From Rhodobacteraceae bacterium UBA6197 (GTDB lineage Bacteria > Pseudomonadota > Alphaproteobacteria > Rhodobacterales > Rhodobacteraceae), in contig DISZ01000018.1 of NCBI GenBank assembly GCA_002422085.1, positions 68,962 to 132,961 on the forward strand: 64,000 nt of DNA. Reading direction: 5' to 3'. Both the position numbers and the translations under genes were made by a program. Below the pieces are notes generated by a model that had not been told where the DNA came from, made no database searches, and saw nothing but the letters and a program-made list of their open reading frames with translations. Below are positions 50,839 through 59,772 of this stretch, piece by piece (position 1 is the stretch's first letter; the number at the start of each line of letters is the position of its first letter).

Positions 50839-53787
50839 ATGCCAGTGTTTTGGCATAGGGCCACGCATTTTGCGGGCTATGAAAGCTATGTCTCGTCGTT
50901 GACCGATCTTGAGGTGTCCGTCCAGGGCGGCCAAGCGTTGCTCTATGCCGCGACGGGGTCGGGCGGGGGACTGTCTGCCTTCTGCCTGAATGGCAACACT
51001 GACGCGCTCTACCTTTGCAGCAAGACAATCATCTCGGGGTTGGGTCATCTTGCACCGCCACAGGTCGAGATCATCCCGACCGATTGGGGCTATTTCAGCC
51101 TTTCGGTCGGAATGAACATCAGCGGTGTCAACGCCTTCAAACTTGACGAGGCGGGCCGCATCGGCAGCCGCCAGAGCATCGATCTGCAAACCACGCCACT
51201 GGTCCAGTTGAAAGCCACCACACAGATTACGATCGACGGGCGCTCGTTTCTTTTTGCTTCGACGACGGACAAACTGAATCCAGTGGTCTTTGAAACCGGG
51301 TTGCCGGGAGGGCTCGCTCTGGCAAGCGATGCCAGCATGACCGTCGAAAGCGGGTTTGGCGCGCTGGCAAGCGTGTTTTCCGGCGGCCAGGCAGTCTTGT
51401 TCGGCGTCAACAGCGCCACCGGAATGATCCGAAGCTACCGCATCGCCACAAATGGCACGCTTCAGACGGCCTGCACCCTGACGTCGGACTCCAGGATCGG
51501 CTTTCAGGCCCCTTCAAACGTCGTAACCGCCGAGATCGGCGGGAAAAGTTTCGCGATCATTGGCGCGTCAGGCAGTTCGTCCTTGACCGTCTTGGAGGTG
51601 AATTCCGACGGCACGTTTAATGCCACCGACCATATCATCGACAGTCTCGAAACTCGCTTTCAGGGTGTCACCGCGCTTCAATCCTTTACTGCTGGCGGGC
51701 GTGCCTATGTGCTCGCCGGGGGAGGCGACGACGGGATAAGCCTTTTCAGCCTTTTGCCAACGGGTCAGTTGATTCACCTGACCACCTTCGTGGACACTGC
51801 GGCAATGACACTGGCCGATGTCTCGGCCCTTGCTGTCTGGGTGCAAGACGATGTCAGCGCGCAGGTCTTCGTCGGCAGCGCGAGCGAAACCGGCATCAGC
51901 CAGTTGCACCTCGATCTGGGCGCTGCCGGCGTTTCTCTACAGGCCAGCGGCGCAATGTCCACACTGGCGGGCGGTGCGGGCGATGATCTCTTGCTGGGCG
52001 ATGCGACCGCGATTGATCTCTACGGCTATGGCGGCGAAGACCTGTTGGTTTCAGGCACTGGAAGGGCGCGGTTCTGGGGCGGCACGGGGGCCGATACCTT
52101 CGTGCTGACCGCGAATGGCCAAATCAATCAGATCATGGATTTCAAGCCCGGCTATGATCAAATCGACCTGACCCGAATGCCGATGCTGCGGTCGCTTTCC
52201 CAGCTTGCGATCAACTCGACGCCCGACGGGGCGGAAATCCGGTATCTTGATACGACACTACAAGTGATGCTGGCCTCGGGCACCTCGCTCAGTGTCGCTC
52301 AGTTGCTTGGGTCGATCCGCCTTTCCGTGTCGCGCTACGAACCCGCGCTCGATTACGAAGACCTGATCGGTATCAGTTTTGGCGACATGACCGGGATTGT
52401 CAAATCCGGCAGCGCGGTCGCGGATATGTATATTGGCACTGTGGGCTTTGATCTTTTGCAGGGCAATGGAGGCAACGACACTCTGTCGGGCGGTGGCAAC
52501 AACGACACGATCACAGGCGGCAGTGGCAATGACCTGCTGACGGGCGGCACGCTCAGTTTCTTGTCGCCAGAGTTGAAAGTCAGCAATTTCGGAAAAGAGG
52601 CCGGTGGCTGGATTTCTCAGGATCTGACACCCCGGCTTTTGGTTGCGGGCGACCAAGGCATATCGATTATCGGCTTCGGCACCCGCGGAACATATTTGTC
52701 CAAGTCCGCCGGGGACTTCGAGTTCACGAATGCGACTTTTGCCGTGAATAATTTTGGCATTGCGCAGGGGTGGATCTCTTTTGACAAATATCCGCGGCTG
52801 GTCGGGGATTTCAACGGCGACGGCCGAGACGATATCATCGGTTTTGGCATTCGTGGGGCCTATCTTGCCGATGCCGTCAGCAGCGGCGGATTTGGCAGCG
52901 CCTATTATGCCATCCACAATTTTGGCGCTCAACAAGGCTGGTCATCCTTTGACAAATATCCCCGCGTGATCGGAGATATCAACGGTGATGGGCGCGACGA
53001 TGTGATCGGCTTTGGCGCAAGGGGCACATATGTCGCGCTGGCCAAGGTGAACGGTGGCTTTTACGAACCCCGGAAATACGTCAACAATTTCGGTATCGAC
53101 CAAGGCTGGTCCTCCAACGAGAAATACCTGCGCGCGACTGGCGATCTGAATGGCGACGGTTTTGCCGACATTGTGGGGTTCGGTTTCAATGGTGTCTATG
53201 TTGCGCTGTCAGATGGGCACGGAAACCTTGGCGCCGCCACTCTGATGCTGTCCGACTTCGGCGTCCGGCAAGGATGGAATGCTTCCAGCACGTTGCAAAG
53301 GATGGTGATGGATCTGAACAATGACGGGCTTGACGACATCATCGCCTTTGGCACCGACACGACGTATATCGCCATCTCGCGTGGTGCGGGGCAGTTCAAC
53401 ACCGCGCAGGCCTTCACCTCGGAGGGACGCGACAACTGGGCCGGGCAGTCGCTTGAGCCGCGCTATCTGGCCGATATGAACGACGATGGCGTCATCGACA
53501 TTGTGACCTTTTCCAAGAATGGGGTGACGGTGGCGCTTGGCATGCCCGACAACGATACCTTCGTCTTCGACGACGGTTTCGGGATCGACCGGATCCTGGA
53601 TTTTGACGCCCTCAACCCCTACGAAAAGATCGATTTTTCCAATCACTCGGCACTGGACAGTTACGCCAAGGTCCAGCTGGCAATGACACAGGTAGGCAAC
53701 GATGTGGTCATCAACGCCGGAGCCGATGTCCTGACGCTCGAGCATGTTCTGCTTGGCGCGCTCGGTGCGGATGATTTCATCTTTTAG
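50839..53787 (+). CDS. secreted RTX / FG-GAP (VCBS-like) repeat protein
   Basis: The protein is 982 aa. Residues 1-370 form a propeller-like region of short strands. RTX-type calcium motifs occur at about 376-424 (GGAGDDLLLGD) and 540-571 (GNGGNDTLSGG, GGSGNDLLTGG). From about 580 to 890 are six tandem units of 56 residues, each with NFG.xQGW and a D.NGDGxDDxxGFG loop (DFNGDGRDDIIGFG), i.e. FG-GAP/integrin-like calcium sites. The C-terminus is acidic and ends DDFIF, as in type I secretion substrates. It has no N-terminal signal peptide. The ATG at 50839 has GGGG upstream. Confidence 0.88.
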   Translation: MPVFWHRATHFAGYESYVSSLTDLEVSVQGGQALLYAATGSGGGLSAFCLNGNTDALYLCSKTIISGLGHLAPPQVEIIPTDWGYFSLSVGMNISGVNAFKLDEAGRIGSRQSIDLQTTPLVQLKATTQITIDGRSFLFASTTDKLNPVVFETGLPGGLALASDASMTVESGFGALASVFSGGQAVLFGVNSATGMIRSYRIATNGTLQTACTLTSDSRIGFQAPSNVVTAEIGGKSFAIIGASGSSSLTVLEVNSDGTFNATDHIIDSLETRFQGVTALQSFTAGGRAYVLAGGGDDGISLFSLLPTGQLIHLTTFVDTAAMTLADVSALAVWVQDDVSAQVFVGSASETGISQLHLDLGAAGVSLQASGAMSTLAGGAGDDLLLGDATAIDLYGYGGEDLLVSGTGRARFWGGTGADTFVLTANGQINQIMDFKPGYDQIDLTRMPMLRSLSQLAINSTPDGAEIRYLDTTLQVMLASGTSLSVAQLLGSIRLSVSRYEPALDYEDLIGISFGDMTGIVKSGSAVADMYIGTVGFDLLQGNGGNDTLSGGGNNDTITGGSGNDLLTGGTLSFLSPELKVSNFGKEAGGWISQDLTPRLLVAGDQGISIIGFGTRGTYLSKSAGDFEFTNATFAVNNFGIAQGWISFDKYPRLVGDFNGDGRDDIIGFGIRGAYLADAVSSGGFGSAYYAIHNFGAQQGWSSFDKYPRVIGDINGDGRDDVIGFGARGTYVALAKVNGGFYEPRKYVNNFGIDQGWSSNEKYLRATGDLNGDGFADIVGFGFNGVYVALSDGHGNLGAATLMLSDFGVRQGWNASSTLQRMVMDLNNDGLDDIIAFGTDTTYIAISRGAGQFNTAQAFTSEGRDNWAGQSLEPRYLADMNDDGVIDIVTFSKNGVTVALGMPDNDTFVFDDGFGIDRILDFDALNPYEKIDFSNHSALDSYAKVQLAMTQVGNDVVINAGADVLTLEHVLLGALGADDFIF

Positions 53788-53793
53788 GGCCCG

Positions 53794-54357
53794 TTAACCC
53801 GCCGCGCCGGGCATCTCGAACGGGCTGACAAAGGCGTCGAACGGCGCGGCGGCGGCGTCTTTTTCCGACAGGATCGGCGCCGTGGTGCCCCAGTCGATGC
53901 CCAGACTGTCCCAGCGCACCGCGCCGTCACAGGCGCTGGCATAGTGGTCGGTGCATTTATAGACGATCTCGGTATCGGGTTCGCGGGTGATAAACCCATG
54001 CAAAAACCCCGCCGGAATCCAGAGCTGACGGCCGTTTTCAAACGACAGCTCCTCGCCCAGCCATTGGCCATAGCTTGGGCTGCCCCGGCGCACATCGACC
54101 GCCACATCCCAAAGCCGGCCGCGCCCGCAACGCACCAGCTTGCCCTGCGCATGCGGCGGCGCCTGAAAATGCAGCCCGCGCAGCGTGCCCACCGCATGCG
54201 ACAGCGAATGATTGTCCTGCACGAACTCGGGCAGATCCAGCCCCGCCTCGTGCAGCGCGCGGCGGTTCCAGCTTTCGCTGAAAAAGCCGCGCGCATCGCC
54301 AAAGCGGCGCGGGGTCAGGCGCAGCACGCCGGGCAAAGAGGTTTGGGTGATCTCCAT
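53794..54357 (-). CDS. rmlC: dTDP-4-dehydrorhamnose 3,5-epimerase
   Basis: The 187-aa protein begins with SLPGVLRLTPRRFGDARGFFSES and has the catalytic TLRGLHFQAPPHAQGKLVRC, with the active-site His, and an LWIPAGFLHGFITREPDTEI segment with Tyr and Asp partners. It makes the 3,5-epimer in dTDP-L-rhamnose synthesis. The rmlABD genes are not in this window. It is separated from the RTX gene by 6 bp on the opposite strand. Confidence 0.94.
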   Translation of the reverse strand: MEITQTSLPGVLRLTPRRFGDARGFFSESWNRRALHEAGLDLPEFVQDNHSLSHAVGTLRGLHFQAPPHAQGKLVRCGRGRLWDVAVDVRRGSPSYGQWLGEELSFENGRQLWIPAGFLHGFITREPDTEIVYKCTDHYASACDGAVRWDSLGIDWGTTAPILSEKDAAAAPFDAFVSPFEMPGAAG

Positions 54358-54364
54358 CGGGTCC

Positions 54365-55624
54365 TCAGCGCAGTTTCAACAACAGATCCATCGTCGCATA
54401 GCCGTCGGGGGTGATCCCATTGGCACGCTGATAGGCCTCGATCGCGGCGATGGTATTGGGGCCGATCTTGCCATCGGTGCCTTGGGTGTCAAAGCCGCTG
54501 GCGGTCAGCCGCTGTTGCAGCTCGGTCCGCTCGGCGGCCTTCAGCGCCCGGTCATCGCGCGGCCAGCTTGCCCGGATCGGGCCGCGCCCGCGCAGCCGGT
54601 CCGACAGGTGCCCGACGCCGATCACATAGGCATCGGCGTTGTTGTAGCGCGAAATCGCGGTGAAGTTGCCAAAGATCATGAAGGCCGCGCCCTTCGCCCC
54701 CGCCGGCAGCAGGATCGAGGCGGCGCCGTGGTCCGCCACCCGCCCGCCGTTCATGTCGCGCACCCCCAGTGCCGCCCAATCCGCCGCCGGTTTCTTGGTC
54801 CGCTTGCCCGCCAGCCCATAGTTGAACCCCGCCGGAAGCTGCACCTCGACCCCCCATGGCTGGCCCTTGACCCAACCCGACCGCGCCAGATAGGCCGCCG
54901 TCGAGGCCAGCGCATCGGCCGGATTGTCCGACCAGATGTCGCGCTTGCCGTCGCCGGTGAAATCCACCGCGAAGGCCAGATACGAGGTCGGAATGAACTG
55001 CGTGTGCCCCATCGCCCCGGCCCAGGACCCGGTCAGATGCTGCGGGTCGGTGTCGCCCGCCTGCACGATCTTCAGCGCCGCAATCAACTGCTCGGCAAAG
55101 AAACTGCCGCGCCGCCCGTCATAGGCCAGCGTTGACAGCGCCGGAATCAGCTGGGTGGTGCCGCGATGGCTGCCATAGCTGCTTTCCAGCCCCCAGATCG
55201 CCGCCACCACTTCTTTTTCGACGCCATATTGCGCCTCGATCCGGGCCAGCAGCGCACCATGTTCGGCCAGCGCCGCGCGGCCGTTTTCGATCCGCGTGTC
55301 CGAGGCGGCACTGTCGAGATATTCCCAGATCGTCTTGGTGAATTCCGATTGGTTGCGGTCGCGGCGGATCACGTCGGGGTTATACTGAACGCCGCGCATC
55401 GCCCGCGCCCAGGTCGCCTCTGAAATGCCATTGGCCAGCGCCCGCGGGCGGAACCCCTCGACCCAGATCTCAAAGCCGCGCTGCACCTCGGGCGAGGCCT
55501 TCTCAACCGGTTGTGTCACCTGAACGCTGCCTCCGCTTGGGCCCTGCTCGGCCATGCCCGAACAGGCCGCCAGCCCCGAAAACGCCGCCGCCGAAAGCGC
55601 GATGGTCCTGAACGTATGTCGCAT
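54365..55624 (-). CDS. lytic murein transglycosylase with peptidoglycan-binding domain
   Basis: The 419-aa lipoprotein has lipobox LAAC near residue 20. The catalytic domain is of MltB type: VVAAIWGLESSYGSHRG carries the acid/base Glu. The HTQFIPTSYLAFAVDFTGDG and FNYGLAGKRTKKP segments follow. Residues 355-419 form a PG_binding_1 domain (LTASGFDTQGTDGKIGPNTI). It cuts glycan strands to 1,6-anhydro ends. The start at 55624 begins the signal peptide. Confidence 0.92.
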   Translation of the reverse strand: MRHTFRTIALSAAAFSGLAACSGMAEQGPSGGSVQVTQPVEKASPEVQRGFEIWVEGFRPRALANGISEATWARAMRGVQYNPDVIRRDRNQSEFTKTIWEYLDSAASDTRIENGRAALAEHGALLARIEAQYGVEKEVVAAIWGLESSYGSHRGTTQLIPALSTLAYDGRRGSFFAEQLIAALKIVQAGDTDPQHLTGSWAGAMGHTQFIPTSYLAFAVDFTGDGKRDIWSDNPADALASTAAYLARSGWVKGQPWGVEVQLPAGFNYGLAGKRTKKPAADWAALGVRDMNGGRVADHGAASILLPAGAKGAAFMIFGNFTAISRYNNADAYVIGVGHLSDRLRGRGPIRASWPRDDRALKAAERTELQQRLTASGFDTQGTDGKIGPNTIAAIEAYQRANGITPDGYATMDLLLKLR

Positions 55625-55710
55625 GCCTGCCCGCCTTTTTGCCCGGTTTTGCGGGGCAGTGTAGCAAGGGCACCCCCGAAGGCCAATCACCTTTGCCCCG
55701 CATCGGCGGC

Positions 55711-56094
55711 TTACTGGACGGTTGGGCGATCCTTGCCGAAGAACGGCGTCATCTGCGCCACGATGACCGAGTTTTCCGCCAGCGCCCGCGCCATCAGCGC
55801 GCGTTCGTCCTCGTCGATCTCGTGGCCCTGCGCCAGCCGTTCGTCCAGCGTGCCATAGCCGGTCACATCCAGCGGCGCGAGGTCGGCCTGCTTCAGGATC
55901 AGCACGGTTTCGCGCACCGCCTCGGCCTCATCGACGCCGCTGGCATAGATCACCAGCCCGGCGCCGGTCGCGCCCTTGGGCAGCCCGTCGCCGGCCTTGC
56001 GCCCGACCTCGACCAGCAGCGTATAGACCTGCTGCGGGCGCTTGACCTTTTCGGGTGCCGCGCCGCCGGGCTTGTCCGCGCCCGGCTCAGTCAC
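55711..56094 (-). CDS. small protein of unknown function beside dapD
   Basis: This 127-aa protein starts at GTG 56094 and overlaps the dapD stop by 8 bp. It is acidic, with QQVYTLLVEVGRKAGDGLPKGATGAGLVIYASGVDEAEAVRETV as an alternating strand-helix core and a C-terminal VIVAQMTPFFGKDR. I do not recognise a family. The tight overlap points to co-expression with dapD; a role in lysine or peptidoglycan metabolism is only a guess. Confidence 0.6.
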   Translation of the reverse strand: MTEPGADKPGGAAPEKVKRPQQVYTLLVEVGRKAGDGLPKGATGAGLVIYASGVDEAEAVRETVLILKQADLAPLDVTGYGTLDERLAQGHEIDEDERALMARALAENSVIVAQMTPFFGKDRPTVQ

Positions 56095-56914
56095 GCAACA
56101 ACTCGTTGATCGAGGTCTTGGCGCGGGTCTGCGCATCGACCCGCTTCACGATCACCGCGCAGTAAAGGCCGATCCCGTTCTTGCCGGGCATCGAACCGGC
56201 CACCACCACCGATCCGGCCGGCACTTCGCCATAGCTGACCGCGCCGGTTTCCCGGTCGACGATTTTCGTCGATTTGCCGATGAACACGCCCATCCCCAGA
56301 ACCGAGCCCTCGCGCACGATGCAGCCCTCGACCACCTCCGAGCGCGCGCCGATAAAGCAGTTGTCCTCGATGATCGTCGGCCCCGCCTGCATCGGCTCCA
56401 GCACGCCGCCGATGCCAACCCCGCCCGACAGATGCACGTTCTTGCCGATCTGCGCGCAAGACCCGACCGAGGCCCATGTATCGACCATCGCGCCCTCATC
56501 GACATATGCGCCAAGGTTCACGAAAGACGGCATCAAGACCGCGCCCTTGGCTATATAGGCCGATTTGCGCACGATCGCGCCGGGCACCGCGCGAAAGCCG
56601 GCGGCGCGCCAGTCGGCCTCGGTCCAGCCCTTGAACTTGCTGTCCACCTTGTCCCACCAGCCCGCGCCCTGCGGCCCGCCCGGATGCACCGACATGTCAT
56701 TCAGCCGGAACCCCAAAAGCACCGCCTTTTTCGCCCATTGATGCACCTGCCACTGACCGTCGGCCTGCCGCTCGGCCACGCGCAGCGCGCCCTTGTCCAG
56801 CGCCTCCAGCGTCGCCTCGACCGCGTCGCGGGTCTCGCCCCGGGTGGCGGGGGTGATCGCGTCGCGGGCCTCCCAAGCGGATTCGATGGCGGTCTCCAAA
56901 GCGGCGTTGGTCAT
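56087..56914 (-). CDS. dapD: tetrahydrodipicolinate N-succinyltransferase
   Basis: The 275-aa protein has the left-handed beta-helix of the hexapeptide acyltransferases, with MPSFVNLGAYVDEGAMVDTWASVGSCAQIG and GGVLEPMQAGPTIIEDNCFIGARSEV as DapD signatures (positions about 130-195). It uses succinyl-CoA in the lysine/diaminopimelate pathway. The ATG at 56914 has GAGGGAACC upstream. A small unknown gene overlaps its end. Confidence 0.96.
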   Translation of the reverse strand: MTNAALETAIESAWEARDAITPATRGETRDAVEATLEALDKGALRVAERQADGQWQVHQWAKKAVLLGFRLNDMSVHPGGPQGAGWWDKVDSKFKGWTEADWRAAGFRAVPGAIVRKSAYIAKGAVLMPSFVNLGAYVDEGAMVDTWASVGSCAQIGKNVHLSGGVGIGGVLEPMQAGPTIIEDNCFIGARSEVVEGCIVREGSVLGMGVFIGKSTKIVDRETGAVSYGEVPAGSVVVAGSMPGKNGIGLYCAVIVKRVDAQTRAKTSINELLRD

Positions 56915-57025
56915 GGTTCCCTCGTCTTTCTTGGCGCGTTTCATGTGGCATTGACGGATATCAGCCTATAGTTGGAACCTCAAAGCCACGCAATGCGCCA
57001 GCGCCTCTGGCGCGGAAGGATCCCG

Positions 57026-57847
57026 ATGAACGAAGAAACCCGCAGCCACCCGTTCCGTGACAGCCATCAGGATGTCGAGGCCGCGCACCGGATCCCGGAT
57101 ACCCCGCAGACCCGCGCACCGGCCTACCGCCTTGCCTTCACCGACACCGACTTCCTGATGCGCGAAGAACTGCGCCCGGTCCGGCTGCAACTTGAACTGC
57201 TGAAACCGCAGATGATCCTCGATGAACGCGGGATCAATTCCACCATCGTCATGTTCGGCGGCGCGCGGATCCCCGAGCCGTCGCAAAAACACACCGCCAA
57301 GACCCCGAAACTGGCCGAGCTGTCGCATTACTACGACGAGGCGCGCAGCTTTGCGAAACAGATGACCGAACGCTCGATGGCCACCTATGGCCGCGAAAAC
57401 GTGATCTGCACCGGCGGCGGCCCGGGCGTGATGGAGGCCGGAAACCGCGGCGCCGACGATGCCGGCGGCCAGTCGATCGGGCTCAATATCGTGCTGCCGC
57501 ATGAACAGGCGCCCAACCGCTACGTCACCCCCGACCTGTCGTTCAACTTCCACTATTTCGCGATCCGCAAGATGCATTTTCTGATGCGCGCCAAGGCGGT
57601 CTGCGTCTTTCCCGGCGGCTTTGGCACCTTGGACGAGATGTTCGAGGCGCTGACACTGATTCAGACCAAACGGATGAAACCGGTGCCCTTCATCCTCTTT
57701 GGCCGCGACTTCTGGGCCAACGTCATCAACTGGCAGGCACTGGCCGAGGCCGGCACGATTTCGCCCGAAGACCTCGATCTGGTCAGCTTCGTCGAAACCG
57801 CCGATGAGGCCGTCGCGATCATCGAAAACTGGAAGGACGGCTGCTAG
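57026..57847 (+). CDS. LOG/TIGR00730 family Rossmann-fold protein
   Basis: The 273-aa protein has TGGGPGVMEAGNRGADDAGG and VFPGGFGTLDEMFEAL, the two phosphate-binding signatures of the LOG (cytokinin riboside monophosphate phosphoribohydrolase) family, with a longer N-terminal part. Bacterial members hydrolyse AMP or related nucleotides or have unknown substrates. The ATG at 57026 has GGAAGG upstream. It is convergent with the YcaQ-like gene across a minisatellite. Confidence 0.88.
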   Translation: MNEETRSHPFRDSHQDVEAAHRIPDTPQTRAPAYRLAFTDTDFLMREELRPVRLQLELLKPQMILDERGINSTIVMFGGARIPEPSQKHTAKTPKLAELSHYYDEARSFAKQMTERSMATYGRENVICTGGGPGVMEAGNRGADDAGGQSIGLNIVLPHEQAPNRYVTPDLSFNFHYFAIRKMHFLMRAKAVCVFPGGFGTLDEMFEALTLIQTKRMKPVPFILFGRDFWANVINWQALAEAGTISPEDLDLVSFVETADEAVAIIENWKDGC

Positions 57848-57891
57848 ACCGGACGCCGCGCCCCGGCGGCCGCAGAAAGACCCGCGCGCCG

Positions 57892-57929
57892 CTTCATCTT
57901 CGCCCAAATATCCCCCGCGGAGCGTCCCC
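57892..57929. repeat. intergenic element, half copy 6
   Basis: CTTCATCTTCGCCCAAATAT is followed by CCCCCGCGGAGCGTCCCC. It is the left half of the long palindromes at 3433 and 62816, slightly decayed. It lies downstream of the LOG-family gene. Confidence 0.5.
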
Positions 57930-58035
57930 GGCCAGCACAGGTGCACGGCCGGGCAGCATTGCGGGACGGCATCACAGGACCGCAAGACGGCGCCACAAGG
58001 CGGGAGGGGGGGGCCGCATCACAGCGCCACAAGAC

Positions 58036-58125
58036 GGGGGGCCACAAGACGGGGGGCCGCAAGACGGGGGGCCGCAAGACGGGGGGCCGCAAGACGGGGG
58101 GCCGCAAGACGGGGGGCCGCAAGTC
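58036..58125. repeat. 15-bp minisatellite, 6 units
   Basis: Units of GGGGGGCCGCAAGAC begin at 58036 (first with CCAC), 58051, 58066, 58081, 58096 and 58111 (last ends AAGTC). Decayed units flank both sides. It lies between the convergent LOG-family and YcaQ-like genes. The frame is open across the array but encodes only repeated KTGGR. Confidence 0.95.
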
Positions 58126-58152
58126 CGGGCGTCGCAAAGCCCCCGAAACCAC

Positions 58153-59370
58153 TCAGGGCGCCAGTGGCGCGCGGCGCCAGCCCGGCTCGTAGTCCACGCT
58201 TTCGCACCCGGCAAAACCGGCCATGCGCTTCACCGCCACCTCCAGCCGCTCGGCCCGCGCCCGCGAGGGTCGCAGCCCGACCTCGGGCCAGAAGGCGCGC
58301 ACCCGCAACACCCCCTCGGCGCGCACCGCCTTCATGTCGATCCGCCCGATGATCCGTTCCCCCTCCAGCACCGGAAACACATAATAGCCGTAGCGGCGCT
58401 TTGGCTCGGGCACGAAAACCTCGATCCGATAGTGAAAGCCGAACAGCCGTTCGGCCCGCGCCCGGTCGCGCAACACCGGATCGAACGGCGACAGGATCCG
58501 CACCATCCCCGGCGCGGGCGCCAGCGCCTCGGCGCGGGCGATGACACCGGGTCGGGCAAAGGCGCGGCGCGGCGCATGGCCCGGCGCCATCGCAACTTCG
58601 ACCTCTTCGATCTCGCCGCGTGCCAGCGCGGCGCTGCACCACGCGCGCGCCTCGTCGGGTGTCACCGCGTTCCAGAACCGCGCGATTTCGCCGGCGCTGG
58701 CACAGCCCAGCCGCTCCAGCGCCCCGGCGCAGGCCCACTCGATCGTCGCTTCGGGTTCCGGGGTCGCGGCACATAGCGCGGCCGGGATGACCCGCTCGGT
58801 CAGGTCATAGACCTTGGTGAACCCGTCACGGCGCAGCACCGAAATCTCGCCCACCCGCCACAGGTATTCCAGCGCCGCCTTTGACGGGTGCCAGTCCCAC
58901 CAGCCACCCTTGCCGCGTGCCTCATCGGTGCCGACATCGCCCGAACTGACCGGCCCCTGCGCCGCGATCTGCGCCAGAACACCGTCGGATTTCTGCACGA
59001 AACCGGCATCCTGCCAGCCGGTCCAGCGCTCGACCAGCCGCGCCCGGTCCCGCGCGAACCGCAGCCGCCAATGCGGGAAATCCGCCACCGGGATGATCGA
59101 GGCATCATGCGTCCAGTGCTCGAACAGCGCCCGGTCGCGTTCCATCAGCGCGCGCAGCGCCTCGGGGCGATAACTGCGCGATCGCGCCGCAAGGATCATG
59201 TGATGCGCCCGCGCGACGGTGTTGATGCTATCGATCTGCACAAAACCGATCTGGCCGATCAGCGCCAGCAGACCCGCCCCCTTGCCCCGTCCCACAGGCC
59301 CTTCGCCCAGACCATGAGTGGCCAGAAACAGGCGGCGGGCCAGCGGATTGGGCAGATGAGCGTAGCGCAT
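58153..59370 (-). CDS. YcaQ/AlkX-like winged-helix DNA glycosylase family protein
   Basis: The 405-aa protein has IGFVQIDSINTVARAHHMIL, with the QxD catalytic motif of the HTH_42/YcaQ family (Q and D near residues 43-45), and later GFHYRIEVFVPEPKRRYGYY and LEGERIIGRIDMKA. E. coli YcaQ unhooks DNA interstrand cross-links. The length is typical. The repeat region downstream does not enter the reading frame. Confidence 0.86.
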   Translation of the reverse strand: MRYAHLPNPLARRLFLATHGLGEGPVGRGKGAGLLALIGQIGFVQIDSINTVARAHHMILAARSRSYRPEALRALMERDRALFEHWTHDASIIPVADFPHWRLRFARDRARLVERWTGWQDAGFVQKSDGVLAQIAAQGPVSSGDVGTDEARGKGGWWDWHPSKAALEYLWRVGEISVLRRDGFTKVYDLTERVIPAALCAATPEPEATIEWACAGALERLGCASAGEIARFWNAVTPDEARAWCSAALARGEIEEVEVAMAPGHAPRRAFARPGVIARAEALAPAPGMVRILSPFDPVLRDRARAERLFGFHYRIEVFVPEPKRRYGYYVFPVLEGERIIGRIDMKAVRAEGVLRVRAFWPEVGLRPSRARAERLEVAVKRMAGFAGCESVDYEPGWRRAPLAP

Positions 59371-59772
59371 CGCCCAGATCTAGCAGCCCTGCCGGGCCAC
59401 CGTCAAAGCCCGTTCAACGCCACCGTCAAAACCGGCCCAAAATCGCCGCGAAAGCCCGGACCTGCGGACACCACCCCGGTGCCCACAGACCAGCGGCAAC
59501 GGCGGCGCCCACAACCCAGCGCCCACGGAGTCGGCGCACCGTTCAGCGGCAATGGCGGCGGCAACGGAGTCGGCGGCAACGGCAGCGGCGCACAGGTCAG
59601 CGCCCACGGCGGCGGCGCGCAGGTCGGCGCCCACGGTGTCGGCGCACAGGTCAGCGGCAACGGAGTCGGCGCCCACAGGTCAGCGGCAACGGTCTCGGCG
59701 CCACCCGCGCCACCCGCGCCACCCGCCTCGCGCACTCCCTGCGGCACAAGGCCCCGGCCCCAGCCCCAGAGC
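59371..59772. repeat. 402-bp intergenic region with degenerate 15-bp and 9-bp repeats
   Basis: This is the only gap over 300 bp. From about 59500 to 59700 it is built of degenerate 15-bp words such as GGTCAGCGGCAACGG and AGTCGGCGCCCACAG. CCACCCGCG then repeats three times at 59701-59727. All reading frames through it give low-complexity 5-residue periodicity (for example repeated VGA or PLT) and no conserved protein, so I treat it as non-coding. The first 120 bp show nothing recognisable. Confidence 0.7.

Noticed and set aside
58021..58140. Possible CRISPR array
   Set aside because: The 15-bp units are directly adjacent with no unique spacers, and no cas genes are in the window.
57941..58192. 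A small frame encoding repeated KTGGR
   Set aside because: It exists only because the 15-bp repeat keeps the frame open. There is no conserved part or convincing start.
59403..59747. Open frames through the intergenic repeats upstream of rlmN on both strands
   Set aside because: All translate to low-complexity five-residue periodicity with no recognisable domain, so I treat the region as non-coding repeat.
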